From: Lachnospiraceae bacterium
Lineage (GTDB): Bacteria > Bacillota > Clostridia > Lachnospirales > Lachnospiraceae
Assembly (NCBI GenBank): GCA_014799465.1
Contig: JAAVHZ010000022.1
Coordinates: forward strand, 79,332 to 143,331
Direction: 5' to 3'
DNA: 64,000 nucleotides
Position numbers and translations under genes: made by a program. A model generated the notes under the pieces. The model was not told the origin of the DNA. It made no database searches and was given only the letters and a program-made list of their open reading frames with translations. Positions 17,714 to 26,313 of the stretch are shown piece by piece (position 1 is the first letter of the stretch; each line of letters starts with the position of its first letter).

Positions 17714-18670
17714 TTGAAAGAAGAAAGGAAGGTTGTACGCAATTATAAGGATACAATATTCAGAATGCTGTTTAATGACAGTGAAAGGCTTTTGGAGTTG
17801 TATAATGCACTTAATGGGACAAGGCATGATAATCCGGAGGAGCTTAAGGTAACTACTCTTGAGAATGCGGTGTACATGAACATTAAGAATGACATTTCAT
17901 TTATCTTTCAGTCATTCATGACGCTTTATGAGCATCAGAGCACATTTTCACCGAATATGCCGCTTAGGGATTTGATTTATATTTCAAGGCAGTATGAGAA
18001 GTATATAGTGGACGAGAGTATATATTCATCCCAAATAGTTACTATCCCTACACCTAAGTTTGTAGTATTTTATAATGGGCTTAAAGACAGGCCGGAAGAG
18101 ATGACACTCAGTCTTTCGGATTCATATGAGATAAAGACGGATAACCCTGATTTGGAGCTTAAGGTCAGGATGGTAAACATCAATCCGGGATATAACAGCA
18201 AACTGATGGAAACATGCCGTACATTGGACGGATATTGCCGTTATGTGGAACGTGTAAGGACATATTCTGCAGTTATGCCTATAAGAGATGCAGTGGAGCG
18301 TGCGGTTAAGGAATGCATAAAAGAAAACATACTGGCAGAATTTTTGAAAAACCAGAGAGCAGAGGTGGTATCAATGTCGATATTTGAGTATGAAGAAGAA
18401 GTGGAATTAAAGAAATTAAGGGCATCTGAACGCAGGTATGGTGAGAAACAGGGAGAAAAGAGAGGAGAGAAAAGAGGCGAAAAGCGTATCATTATAACCC
18501 AGATTTGCAAAAAGCTGAAAAAGCACTATTCAATTCAAAAGATAGCAGATGACCTTGAAGAACCTGCGGAAGAGATAGAAAGATTGTATAAGTTTGTAGA
18601 AAAGTATGCACCTCAGTATGATGTGGAAATGATATGTAGTGAAATTTTTGCCGAAGATGCAGGAATATAG
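17714..18670 (+). CDS. Rpn / PD-(D/E)XK nuclease family transposase-like protein
   Basis: This 318-residue protein has a TTG start at 17714 behind AGGAGG. The N-terminal domain matches the Rpn (recombination-promoting nuclease) / PDDEXK transposase group: NYKDTIFRMLFND, then NDISFIFQSFMTLYEHQSTF, PLRDLIYISRQYEKYI and KFVVFYNGLKDRP. The ND...EHQ pair fits a PD-(D/E)XK site with Gln in place of Lys. The C-terminal part has a charged low-complexity run of repeated GEKR units (~237-251), encoded by short tandem repeats, then a helix-turn-helix-like tail (YSIQKIADDLEEPAEEIERL). Such proteins are numerous in Lachnospiraceae genomes. DNA cleavage is inferred from family members. Confidence 0.75.
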   Translation: MKEERKVVRNYKDTIFRMLFNDSERLLELYNALNGTRHDNPEELKVTTLENAVYMNIKNDISFIFQSFMTLYEHQSTFSPNMPLRDLIYISRQYEKYIVDESIYSSQIVTIPTPKFVVFYNGLKDRPEEMTLSLSDSYEIKTDNPDLELKVRMVNINPGYNSKLMETCRTLDGYCRYVERVRTYSAVMPIRDAVERAVKECIKENILAEFLKNQRAEVVSMSIFEYEEEVELKKLRASERRYGEKQGEKRGEKRGEKRIIITQICKKLKKHYSIQKIADDLEEPAEEIERLYKFVEKYAPQYDVEMICSEIFAEDAGI

Positions 18671-18838
18671 GCAGGGTATTGAAAAGAAGAATTGGTTCTG
18701 AGTTGTGAACCTGATGAAGGCAGGGAATCTGTAGACCCTAAAATAATTAGGGGGGTAGTATAAAACTTTAATAGAAGTGAAGTTATTATCTGATTCACAG
18801 TATTTACATATTAGAATGATAAAGAGGAGGAAAATAAG

Positions 18839-19918
18839 ATGGTTAAAAAATTTGACAGACGTATATTTTTATGTATTATGTTATTAGTAATGGCAGCATC
18901 GTTGATGGCATGGTATTATTTCACACAGAAAGTAAATGTGGCGAAGAAAGCTGCAGAGGAAGTGGTACTGCATGATCCTTTAATAGTGAAAGACAGTACC
19001 ATGAACTCATTTCAGAAGGTGACTTGGGATTGCATTTGGTTTGGCAGTTATCCGCAGACAGAGGTAAAAGAAACGGATAGTGAATATGAATTATTGAAGA
19101 GTACAAAAGACTGGGATAGTAATGGAGATGCTATAATTAACGGCACAAAGTACCGCAGGATGTTGAAAGATGATGCAGCTTATGTTTTTTTTATTGAAAG
19201 CGAATATTATGATTTTTATAACTGGGAAGACGATACTACATACCATTATTTCAGATATGAACCCATTAAATGGAGAGTATTAAAAACAGGCAGGAGTAAA
19301 GTTATGCTGTTGTCAGATATTATATTGGATACCAGAAAATATAGTTCGAAGTGTGAGAGTACGACATGGGAGACTTGTACTGTAAGGAGTTGGCTGAATG
19401 GATATAGTGGAGATATGAATCAGGAAGGTATAGACTACAACAGCGGTAACTTCATAGACAGTGCATTTACTGATGAAGAGAAGTCAGCAATATCAGATAC
19501 TGTTGTAGTAAATAGTAATAGTCTGCGTTATGACATTGAAGGTGGAAATGATACTATAGATAAGCTGTTCCTTTTGTCTGAATCGGAAATATATACATAT
19601 AATTATGGTTTTATAGACAGCTTTATATCAGATGAAGCAAGAATGTGTAAGAGCAGTGATTATGCAAAGGCAATGGGAGCATGTAGTAACAAATTACATT
19701 ATAATGGGAACTGTAGCTGGTGGCTTCGTTCGCCGGGCTGCGACAGTGACTGTGCAGTATGTGTTGGCAGCAGCGGTGACATTAATTATCGAGGCGATGT
19801 TGTCTATAGCGATTATACCAGTTATGGTGTGCGAGTGGCTTTGAATCTGAATCCATACGACTCTAATCAATATACTTATGCAGGAACAGTATGTAGTGAA
19901 GAACAGTTAGTACAATAG
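18839..19918 (+). CDS. Secreted DUF6273-type surface protein, 3'-truncated paralogue
   Basis: This 359-residue protein begins after AGAGGAGG. An N-terminal basic/hydrophobic segment (RRIFLCIMLLVMAASLMAWYYF) acts as signal or anchor. The body has the DUF6273 marks: WFGSYPQTEV near 75, YEPIKWRVLKT, LLSDIILDTRKY, TTWETCTVRSWLNGY, FLLSESEIYTYNYGF and the terminal SWWLRSPG. It is a close paralogue of the protein at 20511 but stops after the DUF6273 domain. A leftover of the paralogue's fibronectin-like coding sequence lies untranslated 18 bp downstream. It is therefore a deletion product, possibly still functional. Its role at the cell surface is unknown. Confidence 0.75.
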   Translation: MVKKFDRRIFLCIMLLVMAASLMAWYYFTQKVNVAKKAAEEVVLHDPLIVKDSTMNSFQKVTWDCIWFGSYPQTEVKETDSEYELLKSTKDWDSNGDAIINGTKYRRMLKDDAAYVFFIESEYYDFYNWEDDTTYHYFRYEPIKWRVLKTGRSKVMLLSDIILDTRKYSSKCESTTWETCTVRSWLNGYSGDMNQEGIDYNSGNFIDSAFTDEEKSAISDTVVVNSNSLRYDIEGGNDTIDKLFLLSESEIYTYNYGFIDSFISDEARMCKSSDYAKAMGACSNKLHYNGNCSWWLRSPGCDSDCAVCVGSSGDINYRGDVVYSDYTSYGVRVALNLNPYDSNQYTYAGTVCSEEQLVQ

Positions 19919-19936
19919 AAGAACTGAGTACAGAAG

Positions 19937-19990
19937 AATTATATCCTTGTAAGGACGTATCAGAATGTTAAGGCAAACGGAAAGACGAAG
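19937..19990 (+). pseudogene. Remnant of a fibronectin-like C-terminus
   Basis: This ~54-bp stretch is nearly identical to the 3' part of the next paralogue (around 22053-22107, encoding YYIRVRTYQNVKVNGKTK). Here it is out of frame and behind the stop at 19918. It shows that the gene at 18839 once carried the same C-terminal domains. Confidence 0.8.
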
Positions 19991-20022
19991 CCTTCTGCAA
20001 TTATAATTGAAGGAGAAGTTTT

Positions 20023-20460
20023 ATGATATTATATGCAATAGTACTATTAGTAATGGGAATATTCGTGTCATATATAGCATTAGGTTGTATGAAAGAGGTA
20101 ATAGATACAAGACTTAGAAAGGATGTGGTAGAACTGGAGGGTGAAGTTGTTGATTTTGCTAAAGTTCCCAATGCCAGGCTTACCGGATATCTGACTTGTC
20201 CGGTCATATTATTTTCATACAACGGTGGAGGTAAACAGGAAATAGCGGCAGCAGGAAATGCCAGAGTAGTAAACAAGTACAAATTAAATCAAAAAGTCAT
20301 AATCTGTTATAATAAAGATCCGGCACTTATTGAAAAAAGAATAGTAATAAAAAATGATTATAAGGATATTTGGGAGCTGGTATCATATTCATTAGTTGCA
20401 TTATATTTTTTTGGAACAGGAATATGGATGGCATATTATGGAATGTTAGAGATTATGTAA
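20023..20460 (+). CDS. Small membrane protein, DUF3592-like
   Basis: This 145-residue protein (ATG 20023 after AAGGAG) has an N-terminal helix (ILYAIVLLVMGIFVSYIALG), a beta-rich extracytoplasmic part (ELEGEVVDFAKVPN, YLTCPVILFSYNGGG, KYKLNQKVIICYNKDPAL) and a C-terminal helix (LVSYSLVALYFFGTGIWMAYY). The pattern resembles DUF3592 proteins; the match is by eye. It sits between the two DUF6273 paralogues, and was perhaps inserted or duplicated with them. Confidence 0.6.
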   Translation: MILYAIVLLVMGIFVSYIALGCMKEVIDTRLRKDVVELEGEVVDFAKVPNARLTGYLTCPVILFSYNGGGKQEIAAAGNARVVNKYKLNQKVIICYNKDPALIEKRIVIKNDYKDIWELVSYSLVALYFFGTGIWMAYYGMLEIM

Positions 20461-20510
20461 GTTCAAGGTTAAATTATATGTGAACCTAAGACAATAAGGA
20501 GGGAAATCAA

Positions 20511-22160
20511 ATGGCTAAAAAAATTTGTAGACGGATAATGTCATTGGTAATGGCAGTATCATTGATGACAGGACATTATTTCACACAGAAAGCAGATGCA
20601 GCAGAAGAATCAGTGCTGCATAATCCTTTAATAGTGGAAGACAGTACCATGGAAGCAGGTCAGAAGGTGACATGGGACTATGTTTGGTTTGGCAGTTACC
20701 CACAGACAGAGGTAAAAGAAACCGATAGTGAATATGAATTATTGAAGAGTGCGGGAGGCTGGGATAGTAATGGAGATATTGTTGTTAACGGCATAAAGTA
20801 CCGCAGGATGCTGAAAGGTGATGCAACCTATGCCACAAGCGGAGATGAATATTATTATGACTGGGAAGATGATACAACATATCATTATTTTAGGTATGAC
20901 CCTGTTAGATGGAGAGTGTTAAAAACTGATGGTAATATTGCAATGCTGTTATCAGATGTTGTACTGGATAATAGAAAATATAATGTTGAAAATAAAAGCA
21001 CAACATGGGAGATGAGTACAATAAGGAGTTGGCTGAACGGATATAATTCGGATATGAATCAGGAGGGGATAAGTTACAGTGAAAGTAACTTCATAGACAG
21101 TGCATTTACGGATGCAGAACAGTCAGCAATAGCAGATACTGATGTAGTAAATGATGATAATAGTCTGCCTTCTGGTGCTGAAGGTGGAAATAACACCATG
21201 GATAAACTGTTTCTGTTGTCAGAGTCAGAAGTATATACGGATAATGCGGTGACTTATGGTTTTGTATCAAATGGTTCCAAATATGATGAAGCAAGAAGAT
21301 GTAAGAGCAGTGATTACGCAAAGGCAATGGGAGTGCATACAGATACATCAGGAGCTTATAAAGGAAATTCTTACTGGTGGCTTCGTTCACCGGGCTGTGT
21401 TCAAGATTGGGCGGTAAATGTGTTCTGTGATGGCTACGTTTGGAATGCGGGCTGGGATGTCAACAACGCTCATACTGGTGTGCGGGTGGCTTTGAATCTG
21501 AATCTTTCATTTTCCAATTTCTATATCTATTCAGGAACGATATGCAGTGATGGAACAGTGAATATTATAGATACACCACCTGCAAAGAAACTTCAGACAT
21601 TAAAAGTCACCAAATCCTATACAAAAACATATGGAGCAAAAGCATTTAAACTAAATGCAAAGCTTACAGAAGGAGAAGGTACATCTGTACATGGTGCGTT
21701 AAAATATACCACATCAAATAAAAAAGTAGCAACTGTAGACAAAAATGGCAAGGTTACAATAAAAGGAACAGGAATTTGTACAATAATAGTAAAAGCAGCA
21801 GCTACCGATACTTATGAAAGTGCTTCGGCAAAGATAACAATAACTGTAAAACCAAAGAAAAATACAGTATCAAAGGTAAAATTATCAGGCAGCAGAGCAT
21901 TGAATGTTACATGGAAAAAAGATACAAAAGGTGCAGGATATGAACTTCAATATTCTTTAACAAAACAATTTTTAAAGAAAAATACAAAAACTGTAAATAT
22001 AAGTAAAAACAAAACCACATCATATAAGATACGGAAGCTGACAAAAGGTAAGAAATATTATATCCGTGTAAGGACGTATCAGAATGTTAAGGTAAACGGA
22101 AAGACAAAGAAATTGTATGGTGATTGGAGTGCAGTAAAGCAGAGTGGGAAAGTGAAGTAA
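20511..22160 (+). CDS. Secreted DUF6273 surface protein with Ig-like and fibronectin-like domains
   Basis: This 549-residue protein follows AGGAGG. A signal peptide (IMSLVMAVSLMTGHYF...ADA) leads into a DUF6273 domain (~45-345: WFGSYPQTEV, LLSDVVLDNRKY, FLLSESEVYTDNA, YWWLRSPGC). A bacterial Ig-like region follows (~365-445: KYTTSNKKVATVDKNGKVTI, GTGICTIIVKA) and then a fibronectin III-like domain (~455-545: VTWKKDTKGAGYELQYSLT, KKYYIRVRTYQ). It lacks a sortase motif, so it is released or held by the wall non-covalently. It is the full-length relative of the gene at 18839. A strong terminator follows. The function is not known. Confidence 0.8.
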   Translation: MAKKICRRIMSLVMAVSLMTGHYFTQKADAAEESVLHNPLIVEDSTMEAGQKVTWDYVWFGSYPQTEVKETDSEYELLKSAGGWDSNGDIVVNGIKYRRMLKGDATYATSGDEYYYDWEDDTTYHYFRYDPVRWRVLKTDGNIAMLLSDVVLDNRKYNVENKSTTWEMSTIRSWLNGYNSDMNQEGISYSESNFIDSAFTDAEQSAIADTDVVNDDNSLPSGAEGGNNTMDKLFLLSESEVYTDNAVTYGFVSNGSKYDEARRCKSSDYAKAMGVHTDTSGAYKGNSYWWLRSPGCVQDWAVNVFCDGYVWNAGWDVNNAHTGVRVALNLNLSFSNFYIYSGTICSDGTVNIIDTPPAKKLQTLKVTKSYTKTYGAKAFKLNAKLTEGEGTSVHGALKYTTSNKKVATVDKNGKVTIKGTGICTIIVKAAATDTYESASAKITITVKPKKNTVSKVKLSGSRALNVTWKKDTKGAGYELQYSLTKQFLKKNTKTVNISKNKTTSYKIRKLTKGKKYYIRVRTYQNVKVNGKTKKLYGDWSAVKQSGKVK

Positions 22161-22189
22161 GGAAAAAGTAAATATATTTTGATGTTAAG

Positions 22190-22243
22190 CATCCTGTCTT
22201 ATTGATATTATCAGGTTTATTCTGAATTTAATAAGACAGGATG
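22190..22243 (+). terminator. Hairpin terminator
   Basis: CATCCTGTCTTATT (22190-22203) pairs perfectly with AATAAGACAGGATG (22230-22243), followed by TTTGGTT. It lies 30 bp after the stop of the surface-protein gene. Confidence 0.75.
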
Positions 22244-22414
22244 TTTGGTTATGCGACAAAACAGTTTGCAGATTAGCCATACCAACTCAACTATTAGGTG
22301 AATCATTGTATCATATTCTCCTGTTACGTTATTGAGATAATTGTTCGCTTATACTAAAATAAGGACAATACAGTGCAGTATTTAATTTATCAGCGAAGGA
22401 GACGGATAATAAAA

Positions 22415-23269
22415 ATGGATAATCTGAAAACAGGGGAAGTAATCTGTAAAAGGCGTAAGGAACTGGGATTAACACAAAATCAGCTTGCCAAGTCTCTGAA
22501 TATATCATTTCAGGCAGTCTCAAAATGGGAAAACAACACTGCATACCCGGATATAGAAATGCTTCCGAAATTGGCAGCAACCCTTAATACAACAGTTGAT
22601 GCACTGCTTGGTTATGGAAGCGTGATAACGGATTACGACAAGCGGTACAGTACTGAAGAATATTATTGGGGACTTATGCCTAATCGTATCTGCTATGATA
22701 TTATGAAAATTCTACCACCAATCAAACCCTACCGTGTGCTGGATATTGGCTGCGGTGAAGGAAAGGATGCGGTTTTCTTTGCAAAATGCGGCTATGCTGT
22801 AACTGCATTTGATATATCTGAACAGGGAATTGAAAAAGCAAGAAGGCTTGCTGAGTACAATAAAGTTGAGGTTAGACTTTTTAAGGCTGACCTTTTTGAC
22901 TATCGCCCTGATATGGAGTATGACATTATATTTAGCAGTGGTGTGCTTCACTTTATTCCACAGGCTGAACGGAAAGAGCTTTGTGACAGCATGAAAGCAC
23001 ATACCACTAATATGGGTATAAATGCACTGAATGTATTTGTCCAAAAACCTTTTATAAGCCGTTTGCCGGACAGTACGAGAGATGAGGAAAAAAGACATCC
23101 ATGGCATTCAGGAGAGTTATTTGGATATTATCATGACTGGCTGTTCCATACCTGCAGGGAAGAAATATTTGACTGTAATAGTGGGGGACAACCTCATAAG
23201 CATTGTATGGATACGCTTATTGCACAAAAAATAGAAGGAGGCAGTGAAGCATATGGAACCGATATATAG
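22415..23269 (+). CDS. HTH-methyltransferase fusion (Xre + TehB-like SAM methyltransferase)
   Basis: This 284-residue protein, with ATG 22415 after AAGGAG, joins an Xre-type HTH (~7-62: GEVICKRRKELGLTQNQLAK, SFQAVSKWENNTAYPD) to a class I methyltransferase. The latter has the AdoMet loop VLDIGCGEGKDAVFFA (~107-122), the acidic end of strand 2 (VTAFDISEQGIEKA) and IIFSSGVLHFIP. The catalytic part resembles tellurite-resistance TehB / thiopurine-type enzymes. The DNA-binding head suggests an enzyme that also acts as a regulator, perhaps sensing its own substrate. Substrate unknown. The end overlaps purC by 17 bp. Confidence 0.8.
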   Translation: MDNLKTGEVICKRRKELGLTQNQLAKSLNISFQAVSKWENNTAYPDIEMLPKLAATLNTTVDALLGYGSVITDYDKRYSTEEYYWGLMPNRICYDIMKILPPIKPYRVLDIGCGEGKDAVFFAKCGYAVTAFDISEQGIEKARRLAEYNKVEVRLFKADLFDYRPDMEYDIIFSSGVLHFIPQAERKELCDSMKAHTTNMGINALNVFVQKPFISRLPDSTRDEEKRHPWHSGELFGYYHDWLFHTCREEIFDCNSGGQPHKHCMDTLIAQKIEGGSEAYGTDI

Positions 23270-24107
23270 CGGAAAAGTAAGAGAGATTTATGATATTTCA
23301 GACAAATATTTAGTAATTGTAACAACAGACAGGATTTCTGCTTTTGATAACATATTACCTATGCCGATAAAAGGTAAAGGGATAGTTTTGAATAAGTTAT
23401 CCAACTTTTGGTTTAATAAAACCCAAAGTATTGTAATGAATCATATTATTGATGACAGGGTTGAAAATATGCCTCTGTTTTTTCAAAACGAATATTTCAG
23501 GGAACGTACAGTAATGGTTGAAAAACTAAGGATGCTTCCTTTTGAATTCGTAGTACGCGGTTATATGTTTGGAAGTATGTGGAAAGCTTACGATAATGGA
23601 GAGAGTTTCTGCGGGATTAGGCTGCCGAATCACTATGGGCTGGCTCAAAAGTTGGAACAACCCATACTTACACCTGCAATAAAACATGATATTGGGCATG
23701 ATGAATATGTGAGCATGGATGAGGTTGAATCCGAATTAGGTACTGAAATGACAAAACAAATTACGGAAACTTGTTTTAGGCTTTATAAAATGTGCAGCGA
23801 ATATGCCATTTCTAAAGGATTGATAATTGCTGATGCTAAATTTGAATTTGGTCAGAATAGACAAGGGGAATTGGTTCTGGCTGATGAAATATTTACACCG
23901 GATTCAAGCAGATATTGGGATGCCGGCAGTTACAAAGTTGGTGTATCACCAAATTCATTTGACAAACAATTTTTGCGTGACTGGCTGTTGAATAATAAAT
24001 TAAACGGTGTATTTCAATATGACAAAGTACCAGAGAATGTCTTGATTCAGACCGAAAAATTGTATAACGAATGTCTGGACAGACTTATAAGTATCACAGA
24101 ATGTTAA
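23253..24107 (+). CDS. purC: Phosphoribosylaminoimidazole-succinocarboxamide synthase
   Basis: This 284-residue enzyme joins CAIR and aspartate with ATP to make SAICAR in purine synthesis. ATG 23253 is chosen because AAGGAGG at 23235 is 11 bp away; the GTG at 23244 is too close. Signatures: YSGKVREIYDI, VTTDRISAFDNILP, GKGIVLNKLSNFWF, VVRGYMFGSMWKAY, LADEIFTPDSSRYW and SFDKQFLRDWL. It is longer than the ~240-residue form in Bacillus, with an insertion around 125-155 (NHYGLAQKLEQPILTPAIKH). It stands outside any pur operon, next to a methyltransferase, and ends in a clear terminator. Confidence 0.95.
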   Translation: MEPIYSGKVREIYDISDKYLVIVTTDRISAFDNILPMPIKGKGIVLNKLSNFWFNKTQSIVMNHIIDDRVENMPLFFQNEYFRERTVMVEKLRMLPFEFVVRGYMFGSMWKAYDNGESFCGIRLPNHYGLAQKLEQPILTPAIKHDIGHDEYVSMDEVESELGTEMTKQITETCFRLYKMCSEYAISKGLIIADAKFEFGQNRQGELVLADEIFTPDSSRYWDAGSYKVGVSPNSFDKQFLRDWLLNNKLNGVFQYDKVPENVLIQTEKLYNECLDRLISITEC

Positions 24108-24130
24108 AGAGTTATGCATAAGAGCAATAG

Positions 24131-24158
24131 TGGCAGGGAGAAATCCTTGCCATTTTTT
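24131..24158 (+). terminator. purC terminator
   Basis: TGGCAGGGA-GAAA-TCCTTGCCA followed by TTTTTT, a compact stem with a GAAA loop. Confidence 0.9.
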
Positions 24159-24179
24159 ATAAAAATATTTAAAAAACGA

Positions 24180-24208
24180 TTGACATATACAGTTAGACTA
24201 TATATAAT
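24180..24208 (+). promoter_or_regulatory. Consensus promoter of the padR gene
   Basis: TTGACA at 24180, a spacer of 17 bp and TATAAT at 24203: a perfect sigma-A consensus. The spacer holds TATACAGTTAGACTATATA (24186-24204), a degenerate copy of the palindrome just downstream. Confidence 0.9.
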
Positions 24209-24211
24209 GAC

Positions 24212-24234
24212 TATATACAGTTGAACTGTATATA
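24212..24234 (+). promoter_or_regulatory. PadR operator palindrome
   Basis: TATATACAGT and ACTGTATATA form perfect 10-bp arms around TGA, placed from just after the -10 box to the ribosome site AGGAGG (24234-24239). With the half-conserved copy in the promoter spacer this gives two operator sites ~26 bp apart, fitting tight autoregulation by the PadR protein encoded next. Confidence 0.8.
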
Positions 24235-24247
24235 GGAGGTGTGTTTT

Positions 24248-24601
24248 TTGAATAGAGATAAAAATTTACCGTTGACTGAAACTGTCTATTATGTTCTATT
24301 AGCTTTGGCAGAGCCGTCTCATGGGTATGCAATTATGCAGAAAGTGGAAGAGTTAAGTTACGGTCAGGTCAGACTGGCAGCGGGAACAATGTATGGAGCA
24401 ATCGAGAATCTTTTGAAGAAGAAATTAATTACGTCTTTGCCCAGTGATGATCCCAGAAGAAAGACATATGTAATTTCTGATTTGGGTAAAAGAGTATTAT
24501 ATGCTGATTACAGGAGAATGCTTAATATGATTGCTGTAACAGAACGTACAGTTAAGGAGGTGCTTGGTGATGAAGAAATTCAAAATCTTTCTTCGGTTTG
24601 A
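24248..24601 (+). CDS. PadR-family transcription regulator
   Basis: This 117-residue protein starts at TTG 24248, 8 bp after AGGAGG; GTG 24239 overlaps the ribosome site. It has a PadR winged helix: ETVYYVLLALAEPSHGYAIM, LAAGTMYGAIENLLKKKLI, the wing DDPRRKTYVISDLGKRVL and a short helical C-terminus for dimerisation. The palindromic operator over its own promoter makes it an autorepressor. The next gene, a DUF2812 membrane protein, overlaps its 3' end; PadR-DUF2812 pairs are widespread in Firmicutes and often respond to membrane-active compounds. Confidence 0.9.
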   Translation: MNRDKNLPLTETVYYVLLALAEPSHGYAIMQKVEELSYGQVRLAAGTMYGAIENLLKKKLITSLPSDDPRRKTYVISDLGKRVLYADYRRMLNMIAVTERTVKEVLGDEEIQNLSSV

Positions 24602-25193
24602 TAAGGAAGAAAAATGGCTTGAACATATGGCAGAACAAGGTTGGCTGCTATCCCGAAAATCACTGTTTTATTATTTTCAGAAAGTTGTTCCGGAAACTAA
24701 AACAATCCGAATCGATTATCGGGAAATTAACTCTGCAAATGATTTTTTAGATTACTGTACTTTATTTGAGGATAGCGGATGGAAGCATATTGCAGGTACA
24801 AAATCCTCAGGAACACAATATTTCCTAAAAATAAATGGTGATGGTACAGAGGATATATTTTCGGATACACTTTCCCGTGCCGGAAGATACAAAAGACTTT
24901 CTGATATATGGCTGTCTTCTGCAATCGTTTTAATACCGCTTATTATGGTATGGCAACCTGACGGTTGGATAAATCTTGATACACTGTCTGCACCAAGGGA
25001 ATGGTATCTTACACCAGGATTATGGGAGCTTAAAGGAATTAGCTTTTGGTGGGCATTTTTGTTTGAGACACCTTTTGCATTGATGAGAGGGATTGGGTGG
25101 CTGATACCAATTGCTGCGTTGCTGATTTGTGTAGGCTTTGCAATGAAATCACGGTCACTATACCGCTCAGATATTCAATCTAAAGCAGAATGA
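24570..25193 (+). CDS. DUF2812 membrane protein, PadR partner
   Basis: This 207-residue protein begins at ATG 24570 after AAGGAGG and overlaps padR by 32 bp. The N-terminal ~110 residues are the DUF2812 domain (KFKIFLRFDKEEKWLEHMAE, QGWLLSRKSLFYYFQKV, YREINSANDFLDYCTLFEDS, GWKHIAGTKSSGTQYF), followed by membrane helices near 113-130 (LSSAIVLIPLIMVW), 160-175 and 180-198 (LIPIAALLICVGFAM). It is probably the effector or sensor whose expression PadR controls. Mechanism unknown. Confidence 0.85.
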   Translation: MKKFKIFLRFDKEEKWLEHMAEQGWLLSRKSLFYYFQKVVPETKTIRIDYREINSANDFLDYCTLFEDSGWKHIAGTKSSGTQYFLKINGDGTEDIFSDTLSRAGRYKRLSDIWLSSAIVLIPLIMVWQPDGWINLDTLSAPREWYLTPGLWELKGISFWWAFLFETPFALMRGIGWLIPIAALLICVGFAMKSRSLYRSDIQSKAE

Positions 25194-25274
25194 TGAGTTG
25201 AATATTGCTAAAAAGGCATAAGAGTTATATGATAGGTATAAGTAGGCATGAATATGGTTGGAAGGAGTTTTAAT

Positions 25275-26165
25275 ATGGAAATCAGGGTTCTTCGCTATTT
25301 TTTAACGGTAGTGAGAGAGGAAAGTATCACAAGAGCAGCGGAAGTTTTACATATTACACAACCTACCCTTTCTCGACAACTCTCGCAGATGGAGGAAGAA
25401 GTCGGTGTGAAATTATTTCATAGAGGTACACGGAAAATCACCTTGACAAATGAAGGAATTTTGTTGCGAAGAAGGGCAGAGGAAATTTTGCAGCTTGTGG
25501 ATAAAACGGAAAAGGAACTGGTTGAGCAAGAGGAACAGGTAGAAGGAAAAATTTCTATTGGTTGTGGAGAAATTGCATCTGTTCAGATACTTTCAGAACT
25601 GATTGATTCCTTCCGTAAAAAATATTCCCATGTCAGCTTTGATATTTTTACGGCTACTGCAGATATGGTAAAGGAACAAATGGATAAAGGGCTTTTGGAT
25701 ATTGGTTTGCTGCTTGAACCAATAGACATGGAGAAATACGATTTTATCCGTCTGGATATGAAAGAAAAATGGGTGGTGTTAATGCATCCGGATTCTCCTT
25801 TAGCTGACAAAGAGGCTGTAACGGCGAAAGATTTGTCTGTATTGCCGTTGATTCTCCCACGCCGTATGAGTGTTCAGAGTGAACTGGCGAGTTGGTTTGG
25901 GAACTACTACGATAAGTTGAATGTTGCTTTTACCAGTAATTTGAGCACAAATAGTGCGATTATGGTGCTCAATGGGATGGCTTATTCATTAGTAATTGAA
26001 GGGTCAGTGCCATTCTGGGATCCGTCAAAAGTTACATACAGACCGCTTATGCCATCGTTGACGGCAACAAGCGTGCTGGCATGGAAACGAGGGCAGCCCT
26101 TTAGTTTGGCAGCTACAAAATTTATAGAACATTTAAAATGCTTTTTAAGCATGGAAACGTCATAA
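25275..26165 (+). CDS. LysR-family transcription regulator
   Basis: This 296-residue protein starts at ATG 25275 behind AAGGAG. The N-terminal winged helix is MEIRVLRYFLTVVREESITR, AAEVLHITQPTLSRQLSQME and LFHRGTRKITLTNEG; residues ~90-290 form the ligand-binding domain (GKISIGCGEIASVQILSEL, LLDIGLLLEPIDMEKYDFIR). It is read in the same direction as the secreted flavodoxin genes that follow and that have their own promoter at 26177. LysR genes beside flavodoxins are common; co-regulation is likely but not shown. Confidence 0.9.
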   Translation: MEIRVLRYFLTVVREESITRAAEVLHITQPTLSRQLSQMEEEVGVKLFHRGTRKITLTNEGILLRRRAEEILQLVDKTEKELVEQEEQVEGKISIGCGEIASVQILSELIDSFRKKYSHVSFDIFTATADMVKEQMDKGLLDIGLLLEPIDMEKYDFIRLDMKEKWVVLMHPDSPLADKEAVTAKDLSVLPLILPRRMSVQSELASWFGNYYDKLNVAFTSNLSTNSAIMVLNGMAYSLVIEGSVPFWDPSKVTYRPLMPSLTATSVLAWKRGQPFSLAATKFIEHLKCFLSMETS

Positions 26166-26176
26166 AAATCAAGTAT

Positions 26177-26205
26177 TTGATATAACACGAATTTCATTTT
26201 ATAAT
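26177..26205 (+). promoter_or_regulatory. Promoter of the secreted flavodoxin genes
   Basis: TTGATA, a 17-bp spacer and TATAAT, 109 bp before the ATG at 26314, so the transcript has a long leader. Confidence 0.7.
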
Positions 26206-26313
26206 GTAAGTGCAGTCAGGAAAAAGATAATATCCGGACAGTACTTACTTTTTTTGCAAAATGATGGAATTGGTAACAAAGAAGAAAAGATACACAAAAA
26301 AGGAGTGGTGGTA

